Assembly: GCF_013407955.1 (NCBI RefSeq)
Contig: NZ_JACCBU010000001.1
Coordinates: 1,860,001 to 1,924,000, forward strand
DNA: 64,000 bases
Source: Microlunatus parietis
GTDB taxonomy: Bacteria; Actinomycetota; Actinomycetes; Propionibacteriales; Propionibacteriaceae
Direction: 5' to 3'
This document shows positions 52,119 through 61,976 of the stretch, in pieces; positions within the stretch are counted from its first letter, which is position 1; every line of letters begins with the position of its first letter. The notes under the pieces were generated by a model, which was given only the letters and a program-made list of their open reading frames with translations, did no database searches and had not been told where the DNA came from. Made by a program: the position numbers and the translations under genes.

Positions 52119-55100
52119 GGTGAGGCGGACCGGGCCGTAGAGGCCGGAGGAGCGTTGGGCCGGGAAGACGAAGTTGGTCGGGGTGGCGGCGTGCAGGTAC
52201 GGACCGAGGGTGTTGTAGACGACGATCTCCAGTGCGGCCGGTCCGTCGAGCGGCGGCAGGGTGAAGCGGAACGGGGCGCAGAAGGCGGAGCCGACCTGCC
52301 TGCCGTCGAGCAGCACGTCGACGCTGCCGCGGAGGTCGCCGAGGTCGAGGGTCAGCGGTCCGTCGCCGGCCGGTTCGATGGTCCGCCGATAGCTGACCGC
52401 GCCGCTGAAGTCGCCGAGCCCGAGTTCGCGCCAGTCGCCCAGCGCGATCGGAGCCGGTACGTGCTCGACCTCGATCGGCCCGTCCAGCGCCGACGCCCCG
52501 GGCAGGAACGCCGACGACTCGATGATCAACTCCACCGTTCCAGGTTCCGTCAGCGGCTCGGCCGGCGTGACCCAGCCGTCGGCGGCGGCGCGGTGTTCGG
52601 TGTCGTTGATCATGATCGTCGCCGGCGTCCGCAGCGGGGCCCGGAGCCGGGCGGTGCCGGCCGGTAGGGTGGCCCGGATCCGGCGCGGTCGCGGTACGGC
52701 GGAGTCGGCGGTGTCGAACTCCGCCGGCGGTACGCCGAGCTCGGCCTCGCCGCGCAGCCAGGAGGCACGGCGGAGCTGGTGCGGCCGGTGCGCGGCGTGC
52801 ATGGTCTCGATCGCGTTCCACTGCTCCGGCCGGACCGTCGACGGCGCCGACTGGTTGTCGGTGGTGCAGGTCCAGCCGAGTCCGCTGACCGCGACGACTG
52901 GGCCGGCCGGGGTGTGCGCGACCAGGTCGACGAAGATCACGTCGGTGATGTCGGCCGTCTCCAGGCGTACCGCGAGCACATGATCACCGGCGCCGAGCAG
53001 CTCGGTCACGTCGTGCCGGAAGTACATCGGCCGGCTGCCCCAGTCGTAGTACTCGACCTTCTCCTGGCGGCCCACGACGGTCCCGTCGATCAGCACGGTC
53101 GCGGCGCCGGCGGCGCCGACGACCAGGGCCGCCGAGGTCGCCGGCTCGGCCAGGGTCACCGTGGTGGAGAAGATGATCATGCCGTCGCTGGTGACCGCCG
53201 GGTCGCCGAACGCCATGTGCTCCGGGCGTTCCCCATAGCCGTCCGGCCCGGTGATCGTGAACCCGGAGCCGATCACCGTCAGTTCGCCCGCGGTCCGCGA
53301 CGGCCCGAGGGCGTACTCGAGGATGTTGATCTCCCGCTCGACGTCGATCCGGTGTACGGCCGCGTAGTGATCGGGAGCCGTCAGGACGACGCCGTTCCAG
53401 CTGACCTGCTTGGCCGAGCTGGCCGACACGACCAGGTCGGCAGGCCCGCGGTGATCGGTCCGGAGGACGGCCCGCACCCGGGTCAGCTCGCCGGGCTCGG
53501 GGTTCGGCGCGAGGACGTACTCGGCGGGCACCAGGCCCTTGCTGCCGAGCGGGCTGACCGCGTCCCGGTCGATCGCCCGGCTGGCCGAGAAGTTGTACGG
53601 TTGCCAGCCGGCCCCGGCCAGCTCACGTTCTCCGGCAGCGATCCGGTCACAGTCCTCGACGCTCAGCGGCCCATGATCAACTCCGGTCGTGATCATCACC
53701 CGCTGCCCGTAGCCGGCCCGGGACGGCTGCCAATCGGCGTCGCCGTCGGCGGTCTCGACGTGCCACAGCTCGAGCCGATCAAGCTGGCGGCCGGCCGGCC
53801 GAGCCAGGTCGCCCCAGGTGTTGTCCATTGTGTGCACGAGAGTTCCGGTCCAGCCGTCGGCGAGCTCCTGCCCCGGCCTCGCCGCCACCGGCCGAGGCTC
53901 CGGTACGGGTGGCGCCTCCGTACCCTCGCGCCAGACCAGCAGCAAGGCGGGTGCGCCGGCCTGGTCGATCTCGATCATGGTCGTCCTGCCGGCGGCGGGC
54001 TTGATCACCGCCGGACGCCGCTCGCCGGACGCAGGATCCCACAACTCGGCCTCGGCGATCTTGGCGCGGATCCGGACCGTCCGGGTGTCGGCGTAGCGGG
54101 TCCGGTCGAAGCCGTCGGTCCACTTCACGGGCACGCCGTCCGGATCCTGGCTCGCGTTCGGGTGGGCGCCGGTGATCAAGGCAACCCCGTACGGACCCGA
54201 GCGCCGGACCAGCAGCGGCAGGTCCGCTGAGACGTGCTGATCGAGCGGATCGAGCTCCGCCACCGCGGCCGCCGGATCCGCGACCACCACCAGACCCGGG
54301 TGTTCGGCCAGCCGCCGTACCGTCGCATCGTCGGTGCCCAAGCCGGCCGCGACCGACGGTGCAGCGCCGACCGCGATCACCCGCCCGCCGGCCTCGAGCA
54401 GTTCGACGAGCGCGGTCGCGGTCCGCGACTCGAGCACGGTCGTCGCGGGCAGGATCACCGTGTGATAGTTCAGCGAACGGACGGTGAGCCGGGCCCGGCC
54501 GATCTCGGCGCGCTGGATCGACGCGTCGTCGATCACGTCGAACGCGATCCCGGCCGCGTCCAGCAAACCGCCCTGCCATCGGCGCCAGTTGTTCACGCCG
54601 CTCAGCGCCAGGTAGGTCTGCTGGGCCCGGTCGACGTCCTCGTGCCCCGCACCGAGCAGACCGTCGCCGAAGTGCTGCACGGGTAGGTCGATCGGCAGGC
54701 CGGCCTGCGCCGTCGTCGTCGGATGCAGCACCGCGACACCGGCGTCGTAGTCGCCCCAGGACAAGATCGAACAGAGCCGCGCCACGGCGTCGGAGAAGGC
54801 CCCGTACTGCTTCCAGTACGGCTGCCGCCAGTCGGTCGACGGCGGCGCCCATTCGAACCAGCCGGCCGCCGTGTCGAAGTAGCTGGCGTGCGGATCGTAG
54901 AGCGTCGCACCGCTGCGCAGGAAGGGAAGCAGCCAGTCGTAGGTGTCCTCCAGCGTGCCGCCCCAGCCGCTGGAGTGGAACGCCTCCAGCCAGACCCGAT
55001 CATGGCCGTAGAGGTGCGCCATCGAACTGTGCACCTTGGAGTCGCCGTCATGATCACTGCCGGGGGCGTTGTACCAGCGGTGGGTGCGGAAGTAGTCGGT

Positions 55101-56045
55101 GTAGAGCTGGGTCGCCTGGGTCGGGAAGCCGGCCCGGGCCGGGTGGCTCTGGTCGACGCCGAGCAGCAGCCCGCGCTTGGTGTGCCACTCCCCCAGCGGC
55201 CGGAACAGCGCCTCCTCGGTGAGTGCGGCCCGGACCGCGTAGTAGTCGGTCCTGATCTTGCTCGCGTCGCGCGGGTCCAGCCCGTCGGCGGTGGCCAGGA
55301 ACAGCGCGCCGAGATGATCACGCAGGTCGTAGCCGGCCCGGCGCTCGAACTCGTCGGCGAACCGCTGGCTCCACGGGTTGGTGCCGGGCAGCTCGTCCTG
55401 GAAGCTGCCCGGGATGACCGTGCCCAGGAACTCCGGCAGCCGGCGTTCGAACTCGCCGTGGACGGAGTCGATCAACAACTCGACCGCGGCCGGGTCGAGG
55501 TAGTCGAAGGCGGTCGGCACCACGGTGATCGCGGTCAGCTCGGCACCGTCCGGCGCCCCGACCAGGCCGCCCGCGGTCGTCTCCACCCGCCGCCCGGCGC
55601 CGTCGTAGCAGACCAGCAGGGATTCCGTACCCCGCAAGGGAATCCGGCCGCCGGACGCGATCGCCTCGGTGCGCCGCAACGCCTGTCCGGTCAGCTCCGG
55701 ATGATCAAGGGTGATCCGGCCCTGGATGTTGGCGCCGGAGAAACCGATCTGGTCGTAGAACCAGATCTTGGTGCCGAGCTCACGAGCGATCGTGCACGCG
55801 TCGGTGAAGCGGTCCCACCACTCCTCGCTGAACCAGACCGGGTCGTCGGTCATGGCGCCGAACGTCGGGCCGGCCGGAGCGAGGTTGATCACCACCAGGT
55901 TGTGGATCCCGCCGTCGGCGAATCGCCGCAGCTGCCAGTCCAGGCGTTCCCGGGTGACCTTGCCGCCGCTCCACCACCACAACGGGGTCGGTCCGTAGTC
56001 GCGCGGGGGTTCCTCGAACAGGCCGACCAGTTCCGCTGGGATCAT
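52116..56045 (-). CDS. GH106-like alpha-L-rhamnosidase
   Basis: A 1309-residue glycosidase. The start PAELVGLFEEPPRDYGPTPLWWWSGG and RLDWQLRRFADGGI match the GH106 (Glyco_hydro_106) opening; GSFQDELPGTNPWSQRFADEF and HDRVWLEAFHSSGWGGTLED lie in the catalytic barrel; galactose-binding-like beta domains form the C-terminal third. GH106 enzymes remove alpha-L-rhamnose from pectins (RG-I/RG-II) and algal glycans. No signal peptide is seen. ATG 56045 has a GGAGGAC ribosome site. It follows the isomerase by 17 bp. The stop codon is the edge of hairpin copy B. Confidence 0.85.
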   Translation of the reverse strand: MIPAELVGLFEEPPRDYGPTPLWWWSGGKVTRERLDWQLRRFADGGIHNLVVINLAPAGPTFGAMTDDPVWFSEEWWDRFTDACTIARELGTKIWFYDQIGFSGANIQGRITLDHPELTGQALRRTEAIASGGRIPLRGTESLLVCYDGAGRRVETTAGGLVGAPDGAELTAITVVPTAFDYLDPAAVELLIDSVHGEFERRLPEFLGTVIPGSFQDELPGTNPWSQRFADEFERRAGYDLRDHLGALFLATADGLDPRDASKIRTDYYAVRAALTEEALFRPLGEWHTKRGLLLGVDQSHPARAGFPTQATQLYTDYFRTHRWYNAPGSDHDGDSKVHSSMAHLYGHDRVWLEAFHSSGWGGTLEDTYDWLLPFLRSGATLYDPHASYFDTAAGWFEWAPPSTDWRQPYWKQYGAFSDAVARLCSILSWGDYDAGVAVLHPTTTAQAGLPIDLPVQHFGDGLLGAGHEDVDRAQQTYLALSGVNNWRRWQGGLLDAAGIAFDVIDDASIQRAEIGRARLTVRSLNYHTVILPATTVLESRTATALVELLEAGGRVIAVGAAPSVAAGLGTDDATVRRLAEHPGLVVVADPAAAVAELDPLDQHVSADLPLLVRRSGPYGVALITGAHPNASQDPDGVPVKWTDGFDRTRYADTRTVRIRAKIAEAELWDPASGERRPAVIKPAAGRTTMIEIDQAGAPALLLVWREGTEAPPVPEPRPVAARPGQELADGWTGTLVHTMDNTWGDLARPAGRQLDRLELWHVETADGDADWQPSRAGYGQRVMITTGVDHGPLSVEDCDRIAAGERELAGAGWQPYNFSASRAIDRDAVSPLGSKGLVPAEYVLAPNPEPGELTRVRAVLRTDHRGPADLVVSASSAKQVSWNGVVLTAPDHYAAVHRIDVEREINILEYALGPSRTAGELTVIGSGFTITGPDGYGERPEHMAFGDPAVTSDGMIIFSTTVTLAEPATSAALVVGAAGAATVLIDGTVVGRQEKVEYYDWGSRPMYFRHDVTELLGAGDHVLAVRLETADITDVIFVDLVAHTPAGPVVAVSGLGWTCTTDNQSAPSTVRPEQWNAIETMHAAHRPHQLRRASWLRGEAELGVPPAEFDTADSAVPRPRRIRATLPAGTARLRAPLRTPATIMINDTEHRAAADGWVTPAEPLTEPGTVELIIESSAFLPGASALDGPIEVEHVPAPIALGDWRELGLGDFSGAVSYRRTIEPAGDGPLTLDLGDLRGSVDVLLDGRQVGSAFCAPFRFTLPPLDGPAALEIVVYNTLGPYLHAATPTNFVFPAQRSSGLYGPVRLT

Positions 56046-56062
56046 GATCAAGTCCTCCGGGA

Positions 56063-57514
56063 TCAACGAGAGACCGTACGGTGATCAAGGCCGAGCAGTT
56101 CGGCGGCGGCCCGCACCTCGGCCGACCGGTGGCCCACCGCGAGGGCCCAATGGTGCCCGATCCCGGTCCGGCTCCAGGCGTCGACCCATTCCCCCGGGTC
56201 GACGCCGAAGTCGACCCGCGAGGTGGTGTTGCCGATCTGCAGCAGCGGCCCGTCGACCACGGTCCCCTCCGACGTGACGAGGACGTAGCTGCCGTCGGGA
56301 TCCTGGCCGAGACCGATCGTGGTGACCGGGCCGTGCCGGACGTCGAACTCCACCGAGACGCCCCAGCCGCGCTTGCCGTGATAGACGCCGAGCCCGCGCA
56401 GCAACGGATCCCGGGCGCTGATCGCCAGATGCGCCGGGCCGTCGTGGCCCATCTCCACCACGCCGTCGTCGAAGTTGAGGGCCTGGATCTCGGTGAACGA
56501 GCCGCCCGCGCCGAGAGCCTGCGCGACCAGCATCGCGATCGAGGTCCGCAACTCGTACTCGCCGGCCATCGGGATGCCGCGCGCCGTGAGCAGGGACGAG
56601 CCCAAGATCATCGCCGCACCCAGCCGCTCGTGCAGTTCGCCGGCCAGGCCGCGGTGGTAGTAGGCGACCGAGTCAAGATCGAAATCGGCCACCAGCCGGT
56701 CCAGCCCGACCGACACCTTGGCCGCCCATTCAAGATCATCGGACTCCACGCTCTGGTCGAGCTGGAACAGCTTCCGGGCCAGCGCCACCCGCTCCGAGGT
56801 CTCGGCGTCGGTGACCTCGGCAACCCGTTCCCGAAGATCATCGAACTCGAGCACCTCGATGTGCGAGCCGAACGTCGTGGACACCGTGGTCAGGTCCGTC
56901 GAGACGTCCAGCATGCCCGGATAGAGGTGTCCCATCAGCCCGTGCCGGGCCTCCCGCAGCCGGGCCCGTACGCCGGCCGCGGCGATCCAGTGGCCGATCC
57001 TGGTCCAGGCGCTCTCCTGCCGCAGGTGGCCCGACACGGAACGGAAGCCGATCCCGGCCCGGCGGAACACGTTGGCGATCTCCGGGATCGGGCACTGGCC
57101 GCAATAGGCCAGCCACTGCCCGGTGTCGAACGACGCGTGGTCCATCTTCTCGGTCGGCTGCAGGTCGATGATCAACACGGGCGCATTCGCCTTCTGCGCG
57201 ATCGGCAGCACCATCGACGAGGTGAGGTACGTCGCGACGAAGATCACCACCAGGTCGCAGTCGGCGACCCGCAACTTCTCGCCGGCCTTGCCCGCATCGG
57301 TGGCGTCGGAGACGAACCCGGCGTCGATGACGTCGGCCTCCATGCCCTGGAACCGCTCGGTGACGTAGCGGGCCGAGTCCTGCAACTGCTCCAGCAGGCC
57401 CGGGAACTGCGGCCAGTAGGCCCCCAGCCCGCCCGAGACCAGGCCGATCCTGGTCCGGCGCCGCCGATGCGGAATCAACAGTTCCGCGGGATCGCGCTCC
57501 GTAGCGTCCGCCAT
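56063..57514 (-). CDS. L-fucose/L-arabinose isomerase-family protein
   Basis: A 483-residue sugar isomerase-like protein. IGLVSGGLGAYWPQFPGLLEQL opens the Fuc/Ara isomerase Rossmann-like domain; LVVIFVATYLTSSMVLPIAQ and GEYELRTSIAMLVAQ (active-site Glu) and a late His (GIGHHWALAVGH) are consistent with the arabinose-isomerase-like branch. It probably isomerises an aldose released by the GH106 enzyme encoded next. ATG 57514 has a GGAGGAA ribosome site. A LacI-type half operator lies 36 bp upstream. Confidence 0.85.
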   Translation of the reverse strand: MADATERDPAELLIPHRRRRTRIGLVSGGLGAYWPQFPGLLEQLQDSARYVTERFQGMEADVIDAGFVSDATDAGKAGEKLRVADCDLVVIFVATYLTSSMVLPIAQKANAPVLIIDLQPTEKMDHASFDTGQWLAYCGQCPIPEIANVFRRAGIGFRSVSGHLRQESAWTRIGHWIAAAGVRARLREARHGLMGHLYPGMLDVSTDLTTVSTTFGSHIEVLEFDDLRERVAEVTDAETSERVALARKLFQLDQSVESDDLEWAAKVSVGLDRLVADFDLDSVAYYHRGLAGELHERLGAAMILGSSLLTARGIPMAGEYELRTSIAMLVAQALGAGGSFTEIQALNFDDGVVEMGHDGPAHLAISARDPLLRGLGVYHGKRGWGVSVEFDVRHGPVTTIGLGQDPDGSYVLVTSEGTVVDGPLLQIGNTTSRVDFGVDPGEWVDAWSRTGIGHHWALAVGHRSAEVRAAAELLGLDHRTVSR

Positions 57515-57549
57515 CGTTCCTCCACAGCGAGTCGACTCCAGCACCAGAA

Positions 57550-57565
57550 TTGAATCGTTTTACAA
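57550..57565. promoter_or_regulatory. Candidate LacI-type operator before the isomerase-GH106 operon
   Basis: TTGAATCGTTTTACAA has a perfect TTGAANCG half matching the lacZ operator at 20536 and a degenerate second half. It is AT-rich against its surroundings. Confidence 0.45.
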
Positions 57566-57623
57566 GCCGGACGAGAAGTCAACCCTGCGGAGCGTTCCCC
57601 GGGTGCGAACACCGGCCGCAGGA

Positions 57624-58601
57624 TCAGGACTGGCCGTTGAAGAGTGAGGTGACCGAACCGTCCTCGAACACCTCGGTGATCGCGCGGGCGATCAGCGGCG
57701 CGATCGACAGCACGGTGAGCCGGTCGAAATGCCGCTCGTCGGGGATCGGCAGCGTGTTCGTGACGATGACCTCCTCGAACGCCGAGGCGGTCAGCCGGTC
57801 GACGGCCGGACCGGACAGCACCGGATGGGTCGCGGCGGCGATCACCGACTTCGCGCCGCGTTCCATCAGCGCCTCGGCGGCCTGGCAGATCGTGCCCGCG
57901 GTGTCGATCATGTCGTCGACGAGCAGGCAGACCCGGCCCTCGACCTCGCCGACGACCTCGTGCACCGCGACCGTGTTGGCCACGTTGGGATCGCGCCGCT
58001 TGTGGATGATCGCCAGCGCGCAGTTGAGCTTGTCGGTCCACATGTCGGCCAGCCGGACCCGGCCGGCGTCCGGCGAGACGACGGTCATCTCCGACGTGTC
58101 GTACTTGGACTCGACGTAGTCCGACAGCACCGGCAGCGCCCAGAGATGATCAACGGGACCGTCGAAGAAGCCCTGGATCTGGGCGGCGTGCAGGTCGACC
58201 GACATCAGCCGGTCGGCGCCGGCCGTCTTGTAGAGATCGGCGATCAGCCGGGCCGAGATCGGCTCCCGGCCGGCGTGCTTCTTGTCCTGCCGCGCGTACG
58301 GATAGAAGGGCGCGACCACCGTGATCCGCTTGGCCGAGGCCCGCTTCAGGGCGTCGACCATGATCAACTGCTCCATCACCCACTCGTTGACCGGTGCGGC
58401 GTGGCTCTGGATCACGTACGCATCGCAGCCGCGGACCGACTCCTCGAAGCGGACGTAGATCTCGGAGTTCGCGTAGTTCAGCGACCGGGTCGGCACGATG
58501 CCGACGTGCATCAGCTGCGCGACCTCGTCGGCCAACGCCGGATACGCCCGCCCCGAGAACAGCATCAGATGCTTCTCGTTGGGCTTCTTGACCCCCGTCA
58601 T
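57624..58601 (-). CDS. prs: Ribose-phosphate pyrophosphokinase (PRPP synthase)
   Basis: A 325-residue class I PRPP synthase feeding purine, pyrimidine, histidine and NAD pathways. It has FSGRAYPALADEVA, the flexible-loop/ATP region YPYARQDKKHAGREPISARL, VDLHAAQIQGFFDGPVDHL, and the PRPP loop LLVDDMIDTAGTI. Its ATG overlaps the glmU stop (ATGA), the conserved actinobacterial pair. Confidence 0.97.
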   Translation of the reverse strand: MTGVKKPNEKHLMLFSGRAYPALADEVAQLMHVGIVPTRSLNYANSEIYVRFEESVRGCDAYVIQSHAAPVNEWVMEQLIMVDALKRASAKRITVVAPFYPYARQDKKHAGREPISARLIADLYKTAGADRLMSVDLHAAQIQGFFDGPVDHLWALPVLSDYVESKYDTSEMTVVSPDAGRVRLADMWTDKLNCALAIIHKRRDPNVANTVAVHEVVGEVEGRVCLLVDDMIDTAGTICQAAEALMERGAKSVIAAATHPVLSGPAVDRLTASAFEEVIVTNTLPIPDERHFDRLTVLSIAPLIARAITEVFEDGSVTSLFNGQS

Positions 58602-60070
58602 TGTTCGCCCTCCCCGTGCTCGGTGCCGCCGGCCTGTTCGGCGGCGGCGGCGGTCTTGGTCCCGGCCCGCTTGCGCGCGACCCAGCCGGGGATGTTGCGC
58701 TGCCGGCCCCGCGCCACCGCCAACTCGCCCGGCTCCACATCGTTGGTGATCGTGGATCCGGCGGCCACGTAGGTCCCGTCCGCGACCGTGCGAGGGTGAA
58801 CCAGCACGGTGCCGCTGCCCACGAAGGAGTGCCGACCGACCGAACTGCTGGTCTTGTTCACCCCGTCGTAGTTGGCGAAAATCGTCCCGGCGCCGATGTT
58901 GGCGCCGTCGCCGATCGTCGTGTCACCGGCGTAGGTCAGGTGCGGGACCTTGGCGCCCGCGCCGATGATCGCGTTCTTGGTCTCGACGAAGGTGCCGATC
59001 TTGCCCTTCACGCCGAGTTCGGTCCCCGGTCGCAGGTACGCGAACGGCCCGACGCTCGCCTCGGCGCCGATCACCGCCAGCGAGCCGTGGGTCCTGATCA
59101 CGGTCGCGCCCGGGCCGACCTCGACATCGACCAGCGTGGTGTCCGGACCGATGGTGGCGCCGGCGCCGATCGAGGTGGCGCCCTCGAGCGACGTACCGGG
59201 CAGCAGGGTGGCATCCGGAGCAAGATCAACCGTGTCATGGATCCAGGTGGTCGCCGGGTCGACGATGGTGACGCCGGCCCGCATCCACTGCTCGCAGATG
59301 CGCCGGTTCAGTTCGGCGTTGAGCCGGCCGAGCTGGACCCGGTCGTTGACGCCCTCGGTCAGCCAGAAGTCGTCCACCCGGTAGGCGGCGACCTGCTGCC
59401 GGTTGTCGGTGGCGATCTTGACGACGTCGGTGAGCATCAGCTCGCCCTGCGCGTTGTCGGTGCTGATCTTGGTCAGGCCGTCCCGCAGTGTGGCCGCGTC
59501 GAAGACGAAGATGCCGGAGTTGATCTCGTCGATCTGCCGCTGTGCTTCGGTGGCGTCCTTGTGCTCGACGATCGCCACCACGGACCCGTCGGCCCCGCGG
59601 ACGATCCGGCCGTAGCCCGTCGGATCGGGAGCGGTCGCGGTGAGCACGGTCGCCACCGCACCGGCAGACCGGTGCTCGGCGACCAGGGCGGCCAGGGCGT
59701 CGCCGGTCTGCAGCGGAGCGTCGCCCACCGTGATCACCACGTCGCCGTGCAGTTCGGGGAGGCCGGCGATCGCACACTGCGCCGCGTAGCCCGTGCCGTA
59801 CGCCTCGTTGCCCTGCGGCACCCGTACCGCATGCGGAGCGACCTCGTCGAGGTGGGCCTCCACCTGGTCCCGCCCGTGGCCGATGACGACCGCCACGTGC
59901 TCCGGCTCCAAGGCCGTCGCCGCGTCGAGCACCCGGTGCAGGATCGATCGGCCGCCGACCTCGTGCAGGAACTTCGGTCGGGCCGACTTCATCCGCTTGC
60001 CCTCCCCCGCAGCGAGGATGATCACTGCTGCCAGCGTGGCCTCGACGGGGGCATCGGTGGCTGAATTCAC
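58598..60070 (-). CDS. glmU: Bifunctional N-acetylglucosamine-1-phosphate uridylyltransferase/glucosamine-1-phosphate acetyltransferase
   Basis: A 490-residue enzyme making UDP-GlcNAc for peptidoglycan. The N-terminal pyrophosphorylase has AVIILAAGEGKRMKSARPKFLH (a Lys replaces the usual Thr in GxGTRM) and GNEAYGTGYAAQCA. The C-terminal left-handed beta-helix has hexapeptide repeats, IGAGAKVPHLTYAGD, and NYDGVNKTSSSVG. A basic/Ala-rich tail follows, as in mycobacterial GlmU. GTG 60070 is the start; it is coupled to prs. Confidence 0.97.
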   Translation of the reverse strand: MNSATDAPVEATLAAVIILAAGEGKRMKSARPKFLHEVGGRSILHRVLDAATALEPEHVAVVIGHGRDQVEAHLDEVAPHAVRVPQGNEAYGTGYAAQCAIAGLPELHGDVVITVGDAPLQTGDALAALVAEHRSAGAVATVLTATAPDPTGYGRIVRGADGSVVAIVEHKDATEAQRQIDEINSGIFVFDAATLRDGLTKISTDNAQGELMLTDVVKIATDNRQQVAAYRVDDFWLTEGVNDRVQLGRLNAELNRRICEQWMRAGVTIVDPATTWIHDTVDLAPDATLLPGTSLEGATSIGAGATIGPDTTLVDVEVGPGATVIRTHGSLAVIGAEASVGPFAYLRPGTELGVKGKIGTFVETKNAIIGAGAKVPHLTYAGDTTIGDGANIGAGTIFANYDGVNKTSSSVGRHSFVGSGTVLVHPRTVADGTYVAAGSTITNDVEPGELAVARGRQRNIPGWVARKRAGTKTAAAAEQAGGTEHGEGEQ

Positions 60071-60118
60071 ACGGGCTCCTAGAGCTCTCGTTCGGGCGGT
60101 GTTCTCCGCCGGGTCACC

Positions 60119-60898
60119 TTAGTCTGCAGGCACTGGGGATGTCTCATCGGACGCCTGCGTCTTCGTGGGACGCAGCAGGCAGAACTCGTTGTTGCCCGGA
60201 TCGAGCAGTACGGTCCACGGCAGCTCGCCCCAGTCGCGGTCGAGCCTTTCGGCGCCGAGGTCGAGCAGCCGGGTCAGTTCGGCGTCGTAGTCGCCGCCCG
60301 GCGGGACCCGAAGGTCGAGGTGCAGCGGGTTCTTGCCCCGCTTCGGCTCGACCGGGTCGGTGAAGCCGATCAGCGGGCCGGTGCCGGACGGATGCCGGAA
60401 CGTCGCGGGCAGCTTCGGCCACGGCCGCCAGTCCCACGCCTGAGTCCAGAACGCCGCGGCCGCGTCGATGTCGTCGGCGTCGATCGGGATGCCGCCGATC
60501 GGCCCGGTGTCGGGATACATCGGCTCGCCGCTGTCGCGCAGCCGACGGTCGGGCATCACGCAGAAGGCATAGTCCTCGGGGTCGACCAGCACCGCCCACG
60601 GTGCGTCGTCGCCCTGCCCGATGTCCACGTGCGCGGCGCCGAGCCCGAGCGCCCGCTCGACCATCCGGTCCCGGTCCGAGCCGGCGTTCAGGTCCAGGTG
60701 CAGCCGGTGCGGCCGTTCCTCCCGCTCCGGTACCGGGAGGAAGTCGAGGAAGAACCCCTCCAGCCCCGGGTACGCGAGCCGGGTCCCGCTGGCGCCCTCC
60801 TCGGTCACCGCGGCCCCGAGCAGTCCCGCCCAGAATCGCCCCAACCGCACCGGATCCCGGGCATCGACGCACAGACACTCCAACACCGACCGCTCCAT
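60119..60898 (-). CDS. Two-domain VOC (glyoxalase/bleomycin-resistance-like) protein
   Basis: A 259-residue protein with two glyoxalase-like modules (about residues 5-115 and 130-245). Each ends in a similar motif: APWAVLVDPEDYAFCVMP and LPWTVLLDPGNNEFCLLRP. The first half has HRLHLDLNAG, the second PLHLDLRVPPGGD. Function is unknown; the family includes metal-dependent lyases, dioxygenases and drug-binding proteins. It lies 48 bp upstream of glmU on the same strand. Confidence 0.88.
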   Translation of the reverse strand: MERSVLECLCVDARDPVRLGRFWAGLLGAAVTEEGASGTRLAYPGLEGFFLDFLPVPEREERPHRLHLDLNAGSDRDRMVERALGLGAAHVDIGQGDDAPWAVLVDPEDYAFCVMPDRRLRDSGEPMYPDTGPIGGIPIDADDIDAAAAFWTQAWDWRPWPKLPATFRHPSGTGPLIGFTDPVEPKRGKNPLHLDLRVPPGGDYDAELTRLLDLGAERLDRDWGELPWTVLLDPGNNEFCLLRPTKTQASDETSPVPAD

Positions 60899-60935
60899 CG
60901 CCCCACGATAACGAGCGTCGCGCGTCGCGGGGGGC

Positions 60936-61952
60936 TCAGCCGGCGCCGGTCCCGACCGTGCTCTCGCGGGCGACGAACGTGTGATCGGCGAAGAGGGTGA
61001 CGCCGGGGCTGCGATCGCCGGCCATCCTGATCATGAGTCGCTCCAGCGCGAGGGTGGCGATCCCGGTCTTGTCCGGTGCCACGGTGGACAGGGTCGGCGT
61101 GCTGTAGCGGCCGTCCTCGACGTCGTCGAACCCGGTCACGGCGATGTCGTCGGGAACCCGTACCCCGTGGACGGAGAGGGTCCGCAAGACGCCGAGCGCG
61201 ACCAGGTCGTTCAGGCAGAAGACGGCGTCCGGCGGCCTCCGGAGCGCCAGCAGCTGTTCCATGGCCGCGGCTCCGTCCCGGCGGTGCAGCGCCTCGGTCC
61301 GTACGTCGAGCGTCGGGTCGGGCTTCCGGCCGGCGTCCCGCAGCGCGGCCCGGTAGCCCTCGATCCGGAGCGCGGTCGTCTTGGTCCAGCCGTCCGGCGG
61401 CCCGCCGATGACCGCGATCCGCCGGCGGCCGAGGGAGATCAGGTGTTCCACCGATTCCCGGGCGGCCCGGACGTTGTCGATCATGACGTGGTCGAACTGC
61501 TTCGAGTGCACCTGCTCGCCGATCAGGACCAACGGGGCCGGCGGCGAGCGAACCTCCAGCTGATCCGCGCCGAGCTGCAGGGGGTTGACGATCAGCCCGT
61601 CGAAGAGCGGCGCCGGCCGCCGCCGCAGCACGATGTCCCGCTCCCGGTCGGGCTGTCCGTCGGTGTGGTCCACCACGAGGGTGTAGTCCTTGCCGGCGAG
61701 CTGCTCGATGAAGGCCCGGGTGAGTTCGCCGAAGTACGGCACGTCGATCTCCGGCACGATCAGCCCGATCAACCCGGACCGGCCACCCCGCAGCGAACGC
61801 GCCGCCAGGTTCGGTTGGTAGCCGGTCTCCTCGATCGCCCGCTGGACCCGGGCCCTGGTCGCCTCGCTGACGTAGTGGAAGTCGTTCACCACGTTCGAGA
61901 CGGTCCGGATCGACACGCCGGCCCGCGCCGCCACGTCGCGCAAGGTAGCCAC
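60936..61952 (-). CDS. LacI-family transcriptional regulator
   Basis: A 338-residue repressor. The HTH is at the N-terminus (TLRDVAARAGVSIRTVSNVVND, hinge NLAARSLRGGRSGLIGLIVP), followed by a sugar-binding-type effector domain ending in FVARESTVG. GTG 61952 starts directly at the HTH. It is 24 bp downstream of the sialidase-like gene on the same strand, so it is probably cotranscribed and recognises the 20-bp palindrome at 63771. Confidence 0.94.
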   Translation of the reverse strand: MATLRDVAARAGVSIRTVSNVVNDFHYVSEATRARVQRAIEETGYQPNLAARSLRGGRSGLIGLIVPEIDVPYFGELTRAFIEQLAGKDYTLVVDHTDGQPDRERDIVLRRRPAPLFDGLIVNPLQLGADQLEVRSPPAPLVLIGEQVHSKQFDHVMIDNVRAARESVEHLISLGRRRIAVIGGPPDGWTKTTALRIEGYRAALRDAGRKPDPTLDVRTEALHRRDGAAAMEQLLALRRPPDAVFCLNDLVALGVLRTLSVHGVRVPDDIAVTGFDDVEDGRYSTPTLSTVAPDKTGIATLALERLMIRMAGDRSPGVTLFADHTFVARESTVGTGAG

Positions 61953-61976
61953 GACGACGAAACTACTCCATGATCA

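Noticed and set aside
51301..52821. Upstream extension of the rplY frame
   Set aside because: The frame stays open only through the minisatellite and dispersed repeats; L25 homology and a GAGGAG site start at GTG 51300.
60071..60118. A tRNA gene upstream of glmU, as found in some actinobacteria
   Set aside because: The gap is only 48 bp and shows no cloverleaf.
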